Shown piece after piece: positions 1 through 6,529 of a stretch of 9,928 nucleotides of DNA. The notes beneath the pieces are model-generated. The model searched no databases. It was not told the origin of the DNA and was given only the letters and a program-made list of their open reading frames with translations. A program made the translations under genes and the position numbers. Positions within the stretch are counted from its first letter, which is position 1. The number at the start of each line of letters is the position of its first letter. This stretch comes from an uncultured Campylobacter sp. (GTDB taxonomy: Bacteria > Campylobacterota > Campylobacteria > Campylobacterales > Campylobacteraceae), in assembly GCF_938045775.1 (NCBI RefSeq), contig NZ_CALIBH010000111.1, forward strand, positions 1 through 9,928, given 5' to 3'.

Positions 1-170
1 TCGGCATAAATTTTATCCCTATCCTCGCCATCTAGCTCAAGGACGATCTGTTTGGCTACGCGCACATCTCGCACGCCGCTAAATCCAAGCGAAGCGAGGG
101 CGTGTTTGACCGCCTTGCCCTGCGGATCTAGCACACCCTCTTTAAGTCTTACGTTTACGATCACCTTCAT
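1..170 (-). CDS. purS: PurS, small subunit of FGAM synthase (partial, C-terminus outside the window)
   Basis: PurS is the roughly 80-residue subunit that joins PurL and PurQ in the formylglycinamidine ribonucleotide synthase complex, the fourth step of de novo purine synthesis in the cytoplasm. The visible 56 residues start MKVIVNVRLKEGVLDPQG, continue with KAVKHALASLGF, and include VRDVRVAKQIVLEL; this matches the family layout of a first strand, then the LDPQG turn, a helix and a second strand. The ATG at 170 lies 3 nt after the purC stop, with AGGAT inside the purC end as a ribosome binding site. The reading frame is open to the window edge. Directly following purC, it fits a purine operon that would continue with purQ or purL to the left. 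Identification is by motif recognition. Confidence 0.9.
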   Translation of the reverse strand, partial: MKVIVNVRLKEGVLDPQGKAVKHALASLGFSGVRDVRVAKQIVLELDGEDRDKIYA

Positions 171-173
171 CGC

Positions 174-893
174 TTATCCTAAAATTCTACGCAAGACCTC
201 TTCGTAGGCCACTTTTACGCTACCGAGATCCTGCCTGAATACGTCCTTGTCGAGCTTTTTGTCAGTTTGTTTATCCCAAAAGCGGCAGCTATCGGGGCTG
301 ATCTCATCTGCAAGCAGGATATTTCCGTCCTTATCCCTGCCGAGCTCGATTTTGAAATCCACGAGCTTTAAATTTCGCTCATCGAAAAATTTAATCAAAA
401 TTTCGTTGATCTTGCGCGCGATCTTTTTGAGCTCGTCAAGCTCGCTTTGGCTCTTTACGGCGCCAAGCAGCAAGCAATGCTCGTCGTTTAGTATCGGATC
501 GCCCAGATCGTCGTCTTTGTAGCAAAACTCTACCAGCGTAAACGGAAGCTTAGTACCCTCTTTAATACCCAGGCGCTTTGTAAGCGAGCCGGTGGCGATA
601 TTTCGAGCGATGATCTCAAGCGGGAAAATTTTGCATTTTTTCACGAGCTGCTCGGTCGGGCTGATCGTCTCAACAAGCGCGGTGGCAATACCGTGCTTTT
701 TAAGCAGATCAAAAATCAGCGTCGAAATTTTGCAATTCAGCGCACCTTTGCCGCTCTCTTCGGCTTTTTTGACGCCGTTAAACGCCGTCAGCGAATCTTT
801 AAATTCCGAGATCAAAAGGTCGTCACTTTCGTTAACCGACCACATCTTTTTGCCCTTGCCTTCGTAGATGAGCTCTTTTTTGGTAGCTTGCAT
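174..893 (-). CDS. purC: SAICAR synthetase (phosphoribosylaminoimidazole-succinocarboxamide synthase)
   Basis: PurC joins CAIR and aspartate, using ATP, to form SAICAR in de novo purine synthesis; it acts in the cytoplasm. From the ATG at 893 the protein has 239 residues, the usual bacterial length. Visible family motifs in order are LIYEGKGKKMW (8-18, nucleotide-binding strand-turn), FKDSLTAFNG (31-40), ETISPTEQL (75-83), PLEIIARNIATGS (91-103), DFKIELGRD (179-187) and the signature LADEISPDSCRFWD (194-207). A GTG sits one codon upstream at 896, but AAGGAG is only 3-4 nt from that GTG and 6 nt from the ATG, so the ATG is preferred. The Shine-Dalgarno sequence overlaps the TAA stop of ctpA, 10 nt upstream, which suggests co-transcription with ctpA and purS. 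Confidence 0.96.
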   Translation of the reverse strand: MQATKKELIYEGKGKKMWSVNESDDLLISEFKDSLTAFNGVKKAEESGKGALNCKISTLIFDLLKKHGIATALVETISPTEQLVKKCKIFPLEIIARNIATGSLTKRLGIKEGTKLPFTLVEFCYKDDDLGDPILNDEHCLLLGAVKSQSELDELKKIARKINEILIKFFDERNLKLVDFKIELGRDKDGNILLADEISPDSCRFWDKQTDKKLDKDVFRQDLGSVKVAYEEVLRRILG

Positions 894-903
894 CACACTC
901 TCC

Positions 904-2220
904 TTACTTGATGTTTAGAATTTTTATCGCGTCTATTGCGGTTTTTAACTGGATATCGTTATTAATCTGCTCTGCGGTGATGAAACTTTTCTCATCCTTT
1001 TTCTGAGCATCTTTTTTCTTGGTCTCGACCTTGGCTAACTCGCCTTGCAGGTGCTTTTTGAGATCGGCTTCTTTTAGCGAGAATTCATCCTCGTCGCGGC
1101 TCGGCACCTTGCCCGGCGCCACTATGAGATCAGGCGTCACGCCCACCGCTTGGATAGTGCGACCACTTGATAGATAGTATCGCGCTATGGTAAGCCGCAG
1201 AGCTTCTTTATCCTCTATCGGCAGGATCACCTGCACGCTTCCCTTGCCAAAAGTTTTTTCACCGACCAACACGGCGCGCTTTAGATCCTGAAGCGAGCCG
1301 CTTACGATCTCGCTTGCGCTTGCGCTGCCGCCATTGACCAAAACCACAAGCGGTAGATCGGTGATCTTCTTTTTAGGATCGGCGTTATGCGCTTCGGTTT
1401 CGTTTTTCGCGCGACCTTTTTGAGAGACAATAAGACCTTTGCCGACGAATAAATTTACGAGTCCGATCGCTTGATCCAAAAGCCCACCCGGGTTGTTTCG
1501 CAGATCCAAAATAATGCCTTTGGCGTCTTTGTGCTCTTTTATAAATTTGCTCGCGTCCGCTACCACGTGCTGATCGAAATTTGTAACGCGCAGATATAAA
1601 ATTTTATCATCCTCGATCATCTTGGCATAGACCGATTCTACTTTGATTATGTCGCGGATAATCTCGACGTCGAAAGGCTTGCTAACTCCCTTACGCACGA
1701 TCGTTAGAGTGATTTTGGTTTTCGGCTTACCGCGCATTTTTGAGACTGCATCGTCTATCGTGATGCCGAAGGTCGCATTGCCGTCGATACGCAAGATCAC
1801 GTCGTTAGCCTGAATACCTTTCTTGTCGGCGGGAGTACCCTCGATAGGCGAGATAACGGTCAGAGCGCCGTCTTTCATACCCACCTGAATTCCAAGCCCA
1901 CCGAACTCGCCCTCGGTCTGGACTTTCGTGTCGTTAAACGCCTTTTCGTCCATGTAGCTTGAGTGCGCGTCGAGGTTATTCATAAGCCCCGAGATCGTCT
2001 TGTCCACAAGCTCCGAGAATGTCATCTCATCGACATAATTGTTTTCGACGATCGCAAGTGTTTTAGTAAGCTTGGCTAGCGCCTCCAGACGCGTTTTTTC
2101 GCTATCTGGTTTTTTAGTCGCATTGACCTCTCTGGCTTGTAAATTTCCGGTAAAAAAACTGACGCCTAAAAATAGAGAAAATATGAATCCCAAGCCGAAG
2201 AAGAGGTGTTTTTGTCGCAA
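904..2220 (-). CDS. ctpA: S41-family carboxy-terminal processing protease, exported
   Basis: This is a periplasmic serine protease of the CtpA/Prc family (438 residues), which trims or degrades envelope proteins from their C-termini. A hydrophobic signal segment covers residues 6-24 with a likely cleavage after LQA (about residue 29). A PDZ domain follows at about 105-180 (GGLGIQVG, then ADKKGIQANDVILRIDG). The catalytic core has LDLRNNPGGLL (238-248), NGGSASASEIV with nucleophile Ser301, and GEKTFGKGSVQ with general base Lys326 and Gln330; the 25-residue Ser-Lys spacing is the family norm. The C-terminus has a Lys/Asp-rich stretch near 399-412. The start codon is TTG at 2220: no downstream ATG keeps the signal peptide, and AAGGA lies 6 nt upstream. 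Family assignment is firm; the exact orthologue name (ctpA rather than ctpB or prc) is less certain. Confidence 0.94.
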   Translation of the reverse strand: MRQKHLFFGLGFIFSLFLGVSFFTGNLQAREVNATKKPDSEKTRLEALAKLTKTLAIVENNYVDEMTFSELVDKTISGLMNNLDAHSSYMDEKAFNDTKVQTEGEFGGLGIQVGMKDGALTVISPIEGTPADKKGIQANDVILRIDGNATFGITIDDAVSKMRGKPKTKITLTIVRKGVSKPFDVEIIRDIIKVESVYAKMIEDDKILYLRVTNFDQHVVADASKFIKEHKDAKGIILDLRNNPGGLLDQAIGLVNLFVGKGLIVSQKGRAKNETEAHNADPKKKITDLPLVVLVNGGSASASEIVSGSLQDLKRAVLVGEKTFGKGSVQVILPIEDKEALRLTIARYYLSSGRTIQAVGVTPDLIVAPGKVPSRDEDEFSLKEADLKKHLQGELAKVETKKKDAQKKDEKSFITAEQINNDIQLKTAIDAIKILNIK

Positions 2221-2249
2221 AGTTTATCCTTGAAAGTAAAATGGAGTGA

Positions 2250-2257
2250 ATTTTATA
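2250..2257 (-). promoter_or_regulatory. Candidate -10 box of the ctpA-purC-purS operon
   Basis: On the minus strand TATAAAAT lies about 30 nt before the ctpA TTG and is preceded by AT-rich DNA, as is common for epsilonproteobacterial sigma-70 promoters, which often lack a clear -35 box. A small inverted repeat (AAATTTC, 4-nt gap, GAAATTT, at 2280-2297) sits at the upstream end of this promoter region. The AT-rich context makes chance matches likely. Confidence 0.35.
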
Positions 2258-2350
2258 GAAAATTGGCTAAAAATAAGGTAAATTTCATACGAAATTTGCG
2301 CGTTTACGGATAAATTTAAGCCGAAAATTTTAAAATCTCACTAAAAAACC

Positions 2351-2379
2351 TTGACATAAAGACACTAAAGTTATATAAT
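2351..2379 (+). promoter_or_regulatory. Sigma-70 promoter of clpB
   Basis: TTGACA (2351-2356) and TATAAT (2374-2379) are both perfect consensus boxes with the ideal 17-nt spacer. They point at clpB, whose ATG is 30 nt downstream of the -10 box, giving an expected start near 2386 and a leader of about 24 nt. A clean -35 box is unusual in Campylobacter-type genomes, where the -10 box usually dominates. A promoter this strong on a chaperone gene would be expected to need repression. Confidence 0.8.
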
Positions 2380-2399
2380 GCAACCAACTTCAACTTTAG
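2365..2399. promoter_or_regulatory. Inverted repeat flanking the clpB -10 box (candidate operator)
   Basis: CTAAAGTT (2365-2372) is repeated exactly in inverted form as AACTTTAG (2392-2399), with 19 nt between. The left arm lies between the -35 and -10 boxes, so it is not in the transcript, and the right arm overlaps the ribosome binding site. This suggests a DNA-level operator rather than an RNA hairpin. It is not a CIRCE element and does not match the HspR-type CTTGAGT-N7-ACTCAAG consensus. An adjacent direct repeat CAACTT-CAACTT is at 2385-2396. Function is inferred from position only. Confidence 0.4.
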
Positions 2400-2409
2400 G
2401 AGAAAATTT

Positions 2410-5019
2410 ATGAACGAAACTATTGAAATTTTAACCGATAAAATGCGCTCTTTGCTCGAAAGCAGCGTTTCTTTGGCGATCCATTCCAAAAATAGCGAAG
2501 TGGGCGTATTGCACATGCTCTGGGCTTTGGTAGCCGACAGCGGCTCGGTTCTAAATCAAATTTTTAATAAATTTAGCATCGAAAAGACCGCGGTCGAACT
2601 CGAGATCAAAAGCGAAATTTCAAATTTGCCGACCAGCTCAAACGTCACGAAGGAAAACGTGCGTATTTCGCGCGAGCTGATGAACTCACTTGAGCTCGCA
2701 AAGGGGCTGATGACGAGCTCGGGCGATAAATTTATCGCCGTAGATACCTGGCTGATCGCAAATTTAAACGCCGATCCGCTAAAGAAAATTCTGTCTAAAT
2801 TTGCAGATCTTAGCGAGATCAAAAAAGAGCTAGAGGCGCTTCGCGGCGGCAAAAGCATCGATTCGCAAACCGCCGACGAAACTCTTGAGGCGCTTAGTAA
2901 ATTCGGCGTCGATCTTACCGCCAAGGCGATCGCGGGCGAGCTCGATCCGGTCATCGGTCGCGACGAGGTGATCTCGCGAATGATGCAAATTTTAATCCGC
3001 AAGACGAAAAATAACCCTATCCTACTCGGCGAGCCGGGCGTTGGAAAAACCGCGGTCGTCGAAGGTCTTGCACAGCTGATCGCCAAAAAAGAGGTACCGC
3101 TCAGCCTGCAAAACAAACGCGTCATCGCGCTTGATATGAGCGCGCTGATTGCGGGCGCGAAGTATCGCGGCGAGTTTGAAGATAGGCTCAAAGCCGTCAT
3201 AAACGAGGTCGTAAAAGCCTCGAACGTCGTGCTTTTCATCGATGAAATTCACACCATCGTAGGCGCGGGCGCAAGCGAAGGCTCTATGGACGCCGCAAAT
3301 ATCCTAAAGCCCGCTCTCGCGCGCGGCGAGCTGCACGCTATTGGCGCTACGACGCTGAAAGAGTACCGAAAGTATTTTGAAAAAGACGCTGCGCTTCAGC
3401 GCCGTTTCCAGCCCGTAACGGTCGCGGAGCCTAGCGTGAGCGAGGCTACGGCGATCCTGCGCGGCATAAAGGAGCGACTAGAAGTGCATCACAACGTCAC
3501 CATCACCGATAGCGCGCTTGTGGCGGCCGCAAGGCTAAGCGACCGCTACATCAGCGATAGATTTCTACCTGATAAGGCGATCGATCTCATTGACGAAGCG
3601 GCGGCGGAGCTTAAAATGCAGATCGAAAGCGAGCCAAACGAGCTCGCCAAGGCTAAGCGCGACATCCTCACGCTTCAGGTCGAAAAGGAAGCCCTTAAGA
3701 TGGAGGATGACGGCAAAAACGACGAGAGGCTCGCGCAGATCGATAAAGAGATCGAAAATTTAACCGAGCAGAAAAATGCGCTTCAGGCTAAATTCGAAAA
3801 TGAAAAGTCCGTATTCGGCGGCATCAGCGAGGAGAAAAAGGCGATCGACAGCCTCAAAAACGAAGCTAGCCTAGCAAGACGCAACGGCGATCTTAGCAAG
3901 GCTGCCGAGATCGAATACGGCAAGATCCCCGCTGCGCAGGCGAAGGTCAAGGAGCTTGAGGCGAAGTGGGACGCGATGAAAGAAAACGGCGTGCTTTTGC
4001 GAAACCGCGTGGACGAGGAGAGCGTGGCTGAAATTTTAAGCAAATGGACGGGCATCTCGGTAAGCAAAATGCTCTCCTCCGAAAAGGAGAAATTCCTCCA
4101 CATCGAGGAGCACTTAAAGCAGAGCGTCGTTGGGCAAGATGAGGCGCTGCACGCCATCGCTCGCGCCGTCAAGCGCAACAAAGCCGGTCTCGTGAACGAA
4201 AACCGCCCGATCGGAAGCTTTTTGTTTTTGGGCCCTACCGGCGTCGGCAAGACCGAGAGCGCAAAGAGCTTAGCGAGGTTTTTATTCGACGACGAGCGGG
4301 CGATGATCCGCTTTGATATGAGCGAGTATATGGAAAAACACAGCGTATCGCGCCTCCTCGGCGCGCCTCCTGGATACGTGGGCTACGATGAGGGCGGACA
4401 GCTTACCGAAGCTGTGCGCAGAAGGCCGTATTCGGTGCTGCTTTTTGATGAGATCGAAAAGGCGCACAAGGACGTTTTTAACATCCTGCTTGGAATTTTA
4501 GACGACGGGCGCGCAACCGATAACAAGGGCGTTACGGTTGATTTCAAAAACACTATCATCATCCTAACGAGCAATATCGGCTCGGCTAAGATTATGGAGC
4601 TTGACGCCAAAAATGCGGACAAGCCGCGCGAGGTCGCGCTTGCCGAGCGCGAGGAGGCGGTAAAGAGCGAGCTTAAGAATTATTTCAAGCCCGAATTTAT
4701 CAACCGCCTGGACGACATCGTGATCTTCAACGCCCTAAGCGAGGACGATCTTATAAAAATCGTGGGCATTATGTTTAAGAGCCTGCAAAAAACGCTCGCA
4801 AACCGCGGCATTAACGCGAGCCTAAGCGAAAATGCCAAAAAGCTCATCGCCTCGGCGGGCTTTGATATCGAATACGGCGCAAGGCCGCTGCGCAGGGCGC
4901 TCTACGACCTGGTGGAGGATAAGATCGCCGATATGATCCTAAGCGACGAGATCAAAACCGGCGATCGGATCGAAATCGGCGCGCGTGACGGCGAAATAGA
5001 GATAAAGAGGGCAAAGTAA
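2410..5019 (+). CDS. clpB: ClpB, ATP-dependent protein disaggregase (Hsp100)
   Basis: ClpB extracts and refolds proteins from aggregates together with the DnaK system, as a cytoplasmic hexamer. The 869-residue length matches the family. Order: N-terminal Clp_N domain (1-145); first AAA+ domain with Walker A GEPGVGKT (207-214), pore-loop Tyr252 in KYRGEF, Walker B LFIDE (D278, E279) and arginine fingers R331/R332; the ClpB-specific middle coiled coil (about 405-530, rich in Lys/Glu); second AAA+ domain with Walker A GPTGVGKT (608-615), pore loop GYVG (Tyr656), Walker B LLFDE (D680, E681), sensor-1 TSN (720-722), arginine finger R766 and sensor-2 GARPLRRA (823-830). The middle domain separates it from ClpA and ClpC, and no IGF-type ClpP loop is seen. 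AGGAGA is 6-7 nt before the ATG. It is monocistronic, divergent from ctpA, with a consensus promoter and a hairpin after the stop. Confidence 0.97.
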   Translation: MNETIEILTDKMRSLLESSVSLAIHSKNSEVGVLHMLWALVADSGSVLNQIFNKFSIEKTAVELEIKSEISNLPTSSNVTKENVRISRELMNSLELAKGLMTSSGDKFIAVDTWLIANLNADPLKKILSKFADLSEIKKELEALRGGKSIDSQTADETLEALSKFGVDLTAKAIAGELDPVIGRDEVISRMMQILIRKTKNNPILLGEPGVGKTAVVEGLAQLIAKKEVPLSLQNKRVIALDMSALIAGAKYRGEFEDRLKAVINEVVKASNVVLFIDEIHTIVGAGASEGSMDAANILKPALARGELHAIGATTLKEYRKYFEKDAALQRRFQPVTVAEPSVSEATAILRGIKERLEVHHNVTITDSALVAAARLSDRYISDRFLPDKAIDLIDEAAAELKMQIESEPNELAKAKRDILTLQVEKEALKMEDDGKNDERLAQIDKEIENLTEQKNALQAKFENEKSVFGGISEEKKAIDSLKNEASLARRNGDLSKAAEIEYGKIPAAQAKVKELEAKWDAMKENGVLLRNRVDEESVAEILSKWTGISVSKMLSSEKEKFLHIEEHLKQSVVGQDEALHAIARAVKRNKAGLVNENRPIGSFLFLGPTGVGKTESAKSLARFLFDDERAMIRFDMSEYMEKHSVSRLLGAPPGYVGYDEGGQLTEAVRRRPYSVLLFDEIEKAHKDVFNILLGILDDGRATDNKGVTVDFKNTIIILTSNIGSAKIMELDAKNADKPREVALAEREEAVKSELKNYFKPEFINRLDDIVIFNALSEDDLIKIVGIMFKSLQKTLANRGINASLSENAKKLIASAGFDIEYGARPLRRALYDLVEDKIADMILSDEIKTGDRIEIGARDGEIEIKRAK

Positions 5020-5025
5020 AATTTA

Positions 5026-5055
5026 GCGGAATTTATCCTGCGGGGTAAATTCCGC
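5026..5055. terminator. Hairpin after clpB, probable terminator
   Basis: GCGGAATTTA (5026-5035) pairs perfectly with TAAATTCCGC (5046-5055) around a 10-nt loop, starting 6 nt after the clpB stop. On the plus strand no T-run follows. On the minus strand the stem is followed by a T-rich stretch (TAAATTTTAC), so the hairpin may also stop transcription coming from the right. The stem is clear; its direction of action is uncertain. Confidence 0.6.
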
Positions 5056-5116
5056 GCTTCGGTGGAGTAAATTTGGTAAAGTAAATCTAATACTTTATTA
5101 ATTAATATAAATTGAG
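5056..5116 (+). promoter_or_regulatory. AT-rich leader-like segment before the CRISPR array
   Basis: These 61 nt lie between the clpB hairpin and the first repeat. The second half is AT-rich (5081-5113) with a palindromic TTAATTAA and a possible -10 box TATAAA (5106-5111), which would start transcription at about the first repeat. There is no open reading frame. It is on the correct side for a leader if crRNAs are made from the plus strand, but it is short and the neighbouring repeat is degenerate, so leader function is not certain. Confidence 0.4.
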
Positions 5117-6064
5117 CGGGTAATCTATCCCCTTGGGAATTGAAACATCTCTTGCCAAACGACGAAAATTCTTATCCATTCCAGTAGAATTCCATCCCGT
5201 TGGGAATTGAAACATCTTGTTCCATTCGCTTTCGGTTTCCGCTTTCTGATAGAATTCCATCCCGTTGGGAATTGAAACCAAATATATAACAAGAAGCGAA
5301 CTTAGTAATAAAGTAGAATTCCATCCCGTTGGGAATTGAAACCGAAGACCCGCTCCACAAACGAGTATCAATGCATCGGTAGAATTCCATCCCGTTGGGA
5401 ATTGAAACAGGCTCACTAATGAAATATTCATAGAGCTTATTAACAGGTAGCATTCCATCCCGTTGGGAATTGAAACACTGTGATGATGTTGGGTATTTTG
5501 CCGAGGTTTAGTAGAATTCCATCCCGTTGGGAATTGAAACAAGCCATAATCGGATAGTTTAAACTGCTTTTGAGTGTAGAATTCCATCCCGTTGGGAATT
5601 GAAACAACGAGTTTTTAAAGGATGCTGATGCGCGTATAAAGTAGAATTCCATCCCGTTGGGAATTGAAACATAAATTCTTCATTAGTCATATTCTCTCCT
5701 TCAATGTAGAATTCCATCCCGTTGGGAATTGAAACTTTGCCGTAGCTATAAAAAAGACTTCTGCTTTGTGTAGAATTCCATCCCATTGGGAATTGAAACC
5801 GCTGCGATTGCTCGGTTTTGTTTTTAAAAAAGTTTCGTAGAATTCCATCCCGCTGGGAATTGAAACAACGTTTTAAGAACATATTTTAAAAGGTATGAAA
5901 CGTAGAATTCCATTCCGTTGGGAATTGAAACTAATATCGTCGTCGTAGGCACTAAGCTGCATTATGGTAGAATTCCATCCCGTTGGAATTGAAACAAGAT
6001 GGGCAACAAGTAGGAAGCTATAAGCATAGGTTGCGTAGAATTCCATCCCGTTGGGAATTAAAAT
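5117..6064 (+). CRISPR. CRISPR array, 15 repeats and 14 spacers, no cas genes nearby
   Basis: The 30-bp repeat starts GTAGAATTCCATCCCG and ends TTGGGAATTGAAAC, with a short internal stem AATTCC/GGAATT. Repeats start at 5117, 5184, 5249, 5313, 5379, 5447, 5511, 5576, 5641, 5706, 5770, 5837, 5902, 5967 and 6035. Seven are identical (5184, 5313, 5379, 5511, 5576, 5641, 5706). Variants: 5249 base 1 A; 5447 base 5 C; 5770 base 16 A; 5837 base 17 C; 5902 base 13 T; 5967 lacks one G (29 bp); 6035 ends ATTAAAAT; 5117 differs at seven bases in its first 16. Spacers are unique and 34-39 nt long, mostly 34-37. The terminal ATTGAAAC is the 8-nt crRNA tag typical of type I-B and type III systems, which gives the plus strand as the transcribed strand. 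Reading frames through the array that encode repeated VSIPNGMEFY-like peptides are artefacts of the repeats. The Cas type cannot be set without cas genes. Confidence 0.97.
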
Positions 6065-6099
6065 GCTCTATTTAAAATTTCATTTTTCCCTCTCGCATA

Positions 6100-6111
6100 G
6101 TAGCATTCTAT
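6100..6111 (+). repeat. Decayed remnant of a 16th CRISPR repeat
   Basis: GTAGCATTCTAT matches the first 12 bases of the repeat at 10 positions. It begins exactly 35 nt after the last recognisable repeat, the modal spacer length in this array, so 6065-6099 would be a fifteenth, fossil spacer. The rest of the repeat is lost and runs into a terminator stem. The match is short, and the exact register is the main support. Confidence 0.5.
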
Positions 6112-6115
6112 AGAA

Positions 6116-6150
6116 TTTATCGAGCCAAATCCTGCTCGATAAAATTTTTA
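6116..6150 (+). terminator. Rho-independent terminator after the CRISPR array
   Basis: TTTATCGAGC (6116-6125) pairs perfectly with GCTCGATAAA (6134-6143) around an 8-nt loop, and AATTTTTA follows on the plus strand. It is placed to end a plus-strand pre-crRNA, consistent with the orientation taken from the repeat end. Confidence 0.75.
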
Positions 6151-6191
6151 CCAAATAAAATTCTGGGCTTTAAATTTTAAAATTTATTGAG

Positions 6192-6416
6192 TATAATTCC
6201 GCATTTCAGAGCTTAGAATTTTAAATTTAAGAAGCAGCGACTTCAAGCTGCGTGGTTCAAAACACGATGATTTTAGATTATAAAATTTAAAAAGGCGGGT
6301 AGGATTAGAATTTTAAAAATCGAAGTCGATGATCGGAATTTCAAACTTAAAAACCTGAAATTTTGAATCTGAAGCAGGGGCAAATTTTAGGATCGTTCCA
6401 AAATTTGCCCCTTTTA
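6192..6416 (+). ncRNA. Possible small transcript: -10 box to strong terminator, no ORF
   Basis: This covers most of the gene-free stretch between the array and 6530. TATAAT (6192-6197) follows AT-rich DNA and would start a transcript near 6204. About 170 nt later a strong terminator stem begins. Inside are small possible hairpins GCAGC/GCTGC (6234-6251) and CGTG/CACG (6251-6266). No plus-strand reading frame longer than about 10 codons was found (ATG at 6268 gives 7 codons). It resembles no tRNA, SRP, tmRNA or riboswitch that I can recognise. The interior also carries AT-rich words like those downstream of mrdA, so it may be only intergenic repeat DNA. This is a hypothesis from the promoter-terminator geometry alone. 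Confidence 0.25.
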
Positions 6417-6420
6417 AATT
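6377..6420 (+). terminator. Strong Rho-independent terminator
   Basis: GGGGCAAATTTT (6377-6388) pairs perfectly over 12 bp with AAAATTTGCCCC (6400-6411), with extra GGA/TCC pairing in the loop, followed by TTTTAAATT. The T-run is on the plus strand side, so it acts best on plus-strand transcripts. The stem could also help stop the minus-strand gene ending at 6530, but no T-run follows in that direction. Confidence 0.75.
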
Positions 6421-6444
6421 TGCATATATCGAGCTCTATTCATA

Positions 6445-6474
6445 AAATTTTACGTATTAATTTACGCAAAATTT
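6445..6474 (-). terminator. Possible terminator of the frameshifted membrane protein gene
   Basis: An 11-bp stem with one mismatched position (6445-6455 with 6464-6474) surrounds an 8-nt loop. Read on the minus strand the mismatch becomes a G-U pair and the stem ends in AAAATTTT. It sits about 55 nt after the stop at 6530. The stem is weak and AT-rich. Confidence 0.35.
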
Positions 6475-6529
6475 GGTCAAAAAAAGATAGTCTCATAAAC
6501 TTATCTGCATTAAATTTTATCTCTTCTTT

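Noticed and set aside
2556..3239. Minus-strand frame of 227 codons inside clpB.
   Set aside because: It is antisense to the conserved first AAA+ domain of ClpB, serine-rich and without a ribosome binding site; it is a shadow of the real gene.
3783..4250. Minus-strand frame of 155 codons inside clpB.
   Set aside because: It mirrors the middle and second AAA+ domains of ClpB and has no recognisable motif.
5102..5882. Minus-strand reading frames through the array that encode repeated peptides such as VSIPNGMEFY and FQFPTGWNST.
   Set aside because: The peptides are translations of the 30-bp CRISPR repeat in different frames; spacer lengths vary, there are no start signals, and the repeats are non-coding.
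6247..6270. A tRNA-like T-arm (GGTTCAAAA between CGTG and CACG).
   Set aside because: The stem is only 4 bp with an 8-nt loop, and no acceptor, D or anticodon arms can be placed around it.
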